Source of the DNA: Fusobacteriaceae bacterium
GTDB lineage: Bacteria > Fusobacteriota > Fusobacteriia > Fusobacteriales > Fusobacteriaceae
DNA: 5,004 nt
Assembly: GCA_016938425.1 (NCBI GenBank)
Contig: JAFGUR010000026.1
Location: forward strand, 1-5,004
Direction of reading: 5' to 3'
The notes under the pieces were generated by a model. It was not told the origin of the DNA. It made no database searches and saw only the letters and a program-made list of their open reading frames with translations. Numbering within the stretch: the stretch's first letter is position 1; every line of letters starts with the position of its first letter. Both the position numbers and the translations under genes were made by a program. Positions 4,896 through 5,004 of this stretch are shown piece by piece.

Positions 4896-5004
4896 ATGGA
4901 AAAACTACTTAAAGGAAAAATTTAATAGAAAATATTGAAAAAACAGTAAAAGATTTTATAAATAATTTCCCAGAAGCTAAAATTACACCTATTGTAAAAA
5001 AATA
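4896..5004 (+). pseudogene. Start of an unidentified gene, apparently frameshifted, cut by the window edge
   Basis: ATG at 4896 follows AGGA (4884-4887) by eight bases and reads MEKLLKGKI before a TAA at 4923-4925. Stepping one base back at the A5 run (4916-4920) continues as NLIENIEKTV, KDFINNFPEA, KITPIVKK with no stop to the window end. That frame has a stop just upstream (4910-4912), so it has no start of its own. The simplest reading is one gene that has lost one A, either truly (pseudogene) or by sequencing error. A programmed shift is less likely because the site lacks a standard slippery heptamer. About 36 residues are too few to name. The LLKGK opening is loosely like the start of FolD proteins, which is only a weak guess. 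Confidence 0.45.

Overview
The window is strongly AT-rich, with low-GC codon use, near-consensus sigma-70/A-type promoters, strong GGAGG-type ribosome binding sites and short hairpin-plus-T-run terminators. Together with a His-tailed SlyD, an AGCS amino acid carrier and an S-box riboswitch, this fits a low-GC anaerobe. Fusobacterium (Fusobacteriota) is my best guess, with clostridia as the alternative. This is judged from sequence character and remembered family resemblance, not from a search.

Left end (1-406): no protein gene. It holds the complete 5' control region of a minus-strand gene that lies beyond base 1. This is a SAM-I (S-box) riboswitch aptamer (64-160) feeding an intrinsic terminator (20-59), with a competing antiterminator, behind two tandem perfect-consensus promoters (177-205 and 279-307). 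The off-window gene is therefore very probably in methionine/SAM synthesis or methionine uptake. The plus-strand promoter and ribosome binding site of slyD share the same gap.

Centre: slyD (407-886, plus) faces an AGCS-family sodium:alanine/glycine symporter gene (944-2308, minus) across one bidirectional terminator (905-942). Upstream of the symporter, on the same strand, lie a fold-type-I PLP aminotransferase (2477-3667) and a TetR-family regulator (3819-4418). The aminotransferase has its own consensus promoter and its own terminator, and the symporter has its own extended -10 promoter, so these are separate transcription units rather than one operon. Alanine/glycine uptake, transamination and a regulator side by side suggest amino acid metabolism, but nothing in the sequence proves that the TetR protein controls its neighbours.

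Right end (4437-5004): mostly without intact genes. A long imperfect fold-back (4476-4612) contains a purine/pyrimidine-biased core and, on the minus strand, a protein-like reading frame broken by one in-frame TGA. Further right are a large bulged hairpin (4781-4830) and a plus-strand gene start at 4896. That gene runs off the edge and appears frameshifted after eight codons. This right-hand block looks like a repeat or decayed accessory DNA and is the least explained part of the window. I did not find a new multi-gene system.
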